A stretch of DNA of 64,000 nt from Enoplolaimus lenunculus (lineage: Eukaryota; Nematoda; Enoplea; Enoplida; Thoracostomopsidae): the NCBI GenBank assembly GCA_030248215.1, contig JASANG010002570.1, positions 1 through 64,000 on the forward strand, written 5' to 3'. Position 1 is the first letter of the stretch. Each line of letters begins with the position of its first letter. The position numbers and the translations under genes are program-made. This document shows, piece after piece, positions 61,477-64,000 of the stretch. A model generated the notes under the pieces. That model saw only the letters and a list, made by a program, of their open reading frames with translations, searched no databases and was not told the DNA's origin.

Positions 61477-61770
61477 CAAGAGTGGATGATGCATACTTTA
61501 ACAACAGTATGCAACAGGTACTTTCTGTGTAGAAAACATTATACCCGGCACGCGTTGCGTTTTAGACCGACCCCCTTATTTAGACGGGATCGCTTTCAAA
61601 CGCAGTACCTCTAAATTAAAGTAAGCCGAACATTTTCGATGTCCGATACATACAATGTCATGGTTCGCACAGGTTGAACCCCCTTTAAATAAGGGGGTTC
61701 AATCAAAAACACAACGCGTGCAGGGTACGTTTTATTACGTGCAGAACCTCAAGGGTTGCATACTCTTGTA
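61477..61770. mobile_element. CAAGAG-family element, copy 2
   Basis: CAAGAGTGGATGATGCATAC opens and GGGTTGCATACTCTTG closes the copy. TACCCGGCACGCGTTGCG is shared with copy 3. The centre diverges (GAACCCCCTTTAAATAAGGG GGTTC is a hairpin). Confidence 0.7.
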
Positions 61771-61818
61771 TCATTCACTCTTTATATAACAAAGAGTGAA
61801 TAAATAATCTCTATTTAA

Positions 61819-62093
61819 CAAGAGTATGCCACTGGGCACATTCTGTGTGGAAAAGAGTATACCCGGCACGCGTTGGGTGACCTACCCCCGCTCCATTTTA
61901 TTTACAGAGGGGGTATAACCGGTGCAAACCATGACACTTTATCTATCCGGCAACAAATTGCAACGCTTACAATTTAATTTAAGTTATTCCATGTGACAAC
62001 GACCTCCCGCAAAACAAAGGGGTCGGCAAAAAAACGCTACGCCCGGTGGTACAATTTGCACCATGCGGACCCCCAAGAGTTGCACACTCTTGT
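61819..62093. mobile_element. CAAGAG-family element, copy 3
   Basis: CAAGAGTATGCCACTGGGCA opens and GAGTTGCACACTCTTG closes the copy. GCAAACCATGACACTTTATC and ACAACGACCTCCCGC align with the copy at 32230. Confidence 0.75.
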
Positions 62094-62098
62094 AGTAT

Positions 62099-62235
62099 AT
62101 GCTCGTGTGGCGCCATCCGTCACCATGCTATATCGTACGTGATTATTTCGCGTACGATACCGTTTGGCGACGGACGCCGCCGGACCGTGACGAATGGCAC
62201 CGGACGTCATCAAAAGTATAGCGCCATCCTAAGGT
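62099..62235. mobile_element. GACGG-family element, short
   Basis: GCTCGTGTGGCGCCATCCGT, the central palindrome ATATCGTACGTGATTATTTC GCGTACGATACC, and the terminus TCAAAAGTATAGCGCCATCC. It directly follows the CAAGAG element. Confidence 0.7.
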
Positions 62236-62249
62236 TTAGATTAAGGCTT

Positions 62250-62290
62250 TAGACAATAATTTAGGCTTAGGTAAGCCTAAATTCTGTGGG
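62250..62290. repeat. Hexamer hairpin
   Basis: AATTTAGGCTTAGGTAAGCC TAAATT is an inverted repeat with TTAGGC arms. Confidence 0.6.
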
Positions 62291-62440
62291 GGGGGACTAT
62301 AAAAGAAATAGTTTTCTCCACGTTAGCGCGAGGTGATAATTTTAAATTTAAAACATTTCAACTGAAAATTTTATTTTATTCAAGAAAAAGAATACTTCTA
62401 TATAAATAATACAGGCAATTTCTTAAAATTAAAAAACATA

Positions 62441-62580
62441 GGCCAGTGGTACGTATAGTGCCGTAACAGTAGATTAAGCATATTCCTAAGCATAAGCAAA
62501 AAATATAGTCTAAAATCAAAACCTACTCTTTTACAGATCCACCGGATACCCGAAGGGTCCCTTAAAGTTAAACATGAGCC
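62441..62580 (-). mobile_element. Type C GGCC/TTAGGC element, minimal
   Basis: GGCCAGTGGTACGTATAGTG at the left and CCCTTAAAGTTAAACATGAGCC at the right. Flanks AAAACATA / AAAATATA match 7 of 8. Only two hexamer units remain. Confidence 0.82.
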
Positions 62581-62867
62581 AAAATATAAATGCGAGTTCC
62601 AATATTTAATCAAACCAACTTCACACAGGTTTTATGGGGGTTTTTTTTGAAATATTTGACCAGATCAAAATTTACACATTAAACTGCAACTTTTGATCTC
62701 ATTGTAAAATAAAAAGTTTGTTCTTCGCGAATAATAAATTGGTTTGCGCGCACGTGCCAGATGTTGCCGGCATTGTTAATTTTCACGGCTCAGGAACAAT
62801 TGTAAAGACAACTCGACTTAAAGCTTGAATTTTAATGAAATGTGATACAATTGAGGGTTGCTGTTTT
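62581..62867. other. Unassigned AT-rich sequence
   Basis: No frame or family was recognised between the two GGCC/TTAGGC elements. Confidence 0.5.
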
Positions 62868-63107
62868 GGCCCATGTATAGAACAGGGCCGGATCGTTTTC
62901 CGGAGGGGCTATAATAGAGTCAGTTTAAGCTTTAGACTAATTTTTTTTGCTTATGCTTTTTCTTCGGCTTAGGCTTAGGCTTAGGCTCATCCATACGCTT
63001 ATGCTTAGGCTTATGCTTAGGCTTAGGAATTCGCTCATCCATACGCTTAGGCTTAGGCTTAGGAATATGCTTATACTACTGTTCCGGCCCTGTTCTATAC
63101 ATGGGCC
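62868..63107 (+). mobile_element. Type B GGCC/TTAGGC element with a perfect 24-bp inverted repeat
   Basis: The terminal inverted repeat is identical over 24 bp (GGCCCATGTATAGAACAGGG, then CCGG). GGCTATAATAGAGTCAGTTT and AAGCTTTAGACTAATTTTTT follow. The type B spacer (GCTCATCCATACGC) occurs twice. Flanks GCTGTTTT / GTTGTATT match 6 of 8. The 113-codon plus frame starting in the array is not a gene. Confidence 0.93.
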
Positions 63108-63291
63108 GTTGTATTATCCGAAATTTTTATGGCTTGAAGTTGTTTACAACTTTGGGGCGGATTTTGAATTTTATTTTTGCAGGTTGAGCAAACAGACTAG
63201 CAGCAATCAAAAATCGTTTCGCAGTGCAAAAGTGTATCAGATTAAACTCTCGTTTGACACTGAAACGCGAAGTTTTTTGCTAAAATAACAC

Positions 63292-63493
63292 TACACTGCA
63301 AGAAAATGGTGAGTCAAATTGACTCTCTCCGAAATAGTCTATTCCGGACTACTCAAACTGAGTCAAACTCAACTCCGTAAAAGGTAACCGTGAGTCGAAT
63401 TTGAGTCTGGCCGAGTCGAACTTGTCTCAGTTTGTGTAGTTCCGAAAAGACTATTTTGAAGAGAATCAATTTGACTCACCATTTGTTGCAGTA
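63292..63493 (+). mobile_element. GAGTC foldback MITE, full length, TA-flanked
   Basis: TACACTGCAAGAAAATGGTG at the left and TTGACTCACCATTTGTTGCA GTA at the right, with both arms and the GAGTCGAATTTGAGTCTGGC centre. TA flanks on both sides. Confidence 0.8.
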
Positions 63494-64000
63494 AAGACTC
63501 GATATTTGAATTGATTTTACCGTTTCACCATTGGTGAAAGGTGCAAAAAACTCTTTACTGAGACCGAGTATTTTTGTTGCTTCAAATATAAAAGCCGAAA
63601 CGAGCACTGTTCAACGTATCTTTACCTCCCACATGATAAATCAATGAACTTATCACCTCGCGATTGAGAAATATTTTTAATTAAGAGTACATTTCAAGTA
63701 CTGTACTTCATGCTACGTACACAATAATTTTTGAAGATCCCAACAGGGCGTTCAAGTATGTATCCTTGTATTTCTAAAGTGCATCTTACCGAGAACAATT
63801 AATAGACATTTACATAGAACATTTTGACTCAAATTTGTTTCGTGGAGGGGTGGTTTCAGGGGTCAACCCCCCGTTAGGATTTTTGTAAATTTTCAATTTG
63901 TAACGCATGAACCCTCGGTATTAAAAATTTTTGTACAGCATAATACCCCCGTTTCTAAAATTCAGGGGCTACGCTCATGTCAGTAATGTTTGAGAATGGG
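63494..64000. other. Unassigned sequence
   Basis: GGGGTCAACCCCCCGTTAGG near 63859 and GTAACGCATGAACCC near 63900 weakly recall the GCGGATCC-family core, but no terminus is visible before the window ends. Confidence 0.35.

Overview
The window is AT-rich eukaryotic DNA, most likely from a metazoan. It is almost entirely a mosaic of short non-autonomous transposable elements, tandem repeats and low-complexity sequence. I found no convincing complete protein-coding gene, no rRNA, no CRISPR array and no bacterial-type operon. The reasons for calling it eukaryotic are tRNA-derived (Pol III type) repeats, TTAA-flanked piggyBac-like elements, TA-flanked Tc1/mariner-like elements and very sparse coding potential. 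The species cannot be named from this sequence. The hexamer TTAGGC, the telomere unit of nematodes, fills one dominant element family, but I do not take that as proof of a nematode.

The dominant component is a family of short elements (about 130-330 bp, some longer) that begin and end with GGCC(C/A)ATGT and carry degenerate TTAGGC arrays. Many copies have 8-bp target-site duplications, eleven of them perfect. Three types (A, B, C) differ together in the inner half of the terminal repeat and in the spacer that interrupts the array. A 2.36-kb relative at 16005-18368 contains two inverted minisatellite arms and sits inside another member of the family. Both insertions have perfect 8-bp duplications. 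One type C element at the left end contains a 711-bp stretch without a single T (1928-2638), which may be a sequencing or assembly artefact.

The second notable family has six copies near 6.2, 6.8, 8.2, 14.9, 18.9 and 31.8 kb. It has piggyBac-like TTAA-CCC ends and a tRNA-like body with recognisable A and B boxes. One copy has its tRNA-like body duplicated, one has lost its 5' half, and one is interrupted by a 671-bp element.

Other families recur through the window: GAGTC foldbacks, GAGTTGA elements, TGTAGTGACC elements, GCGGATCC-ended elements, CCCGTAGCC-ended elements, CpG-rich GACGG palindromes, CAAGAG elements and a tRNA-headed SINE with an ACTT-type tail (39800-40490, minus strand). Tandem arrays include a 52-bp satellite with a 104-bp higher-order period (37075-37785), a 16-bp minisatellite (27625-27850), a 230-bp duplication (48735-49280) and several (TA)n tracts. 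The best protein-coding candidate is one open stretch on the minus strand (31220-31673) that could be a 3'-terminal exon. It is unidentified and of low confidence.
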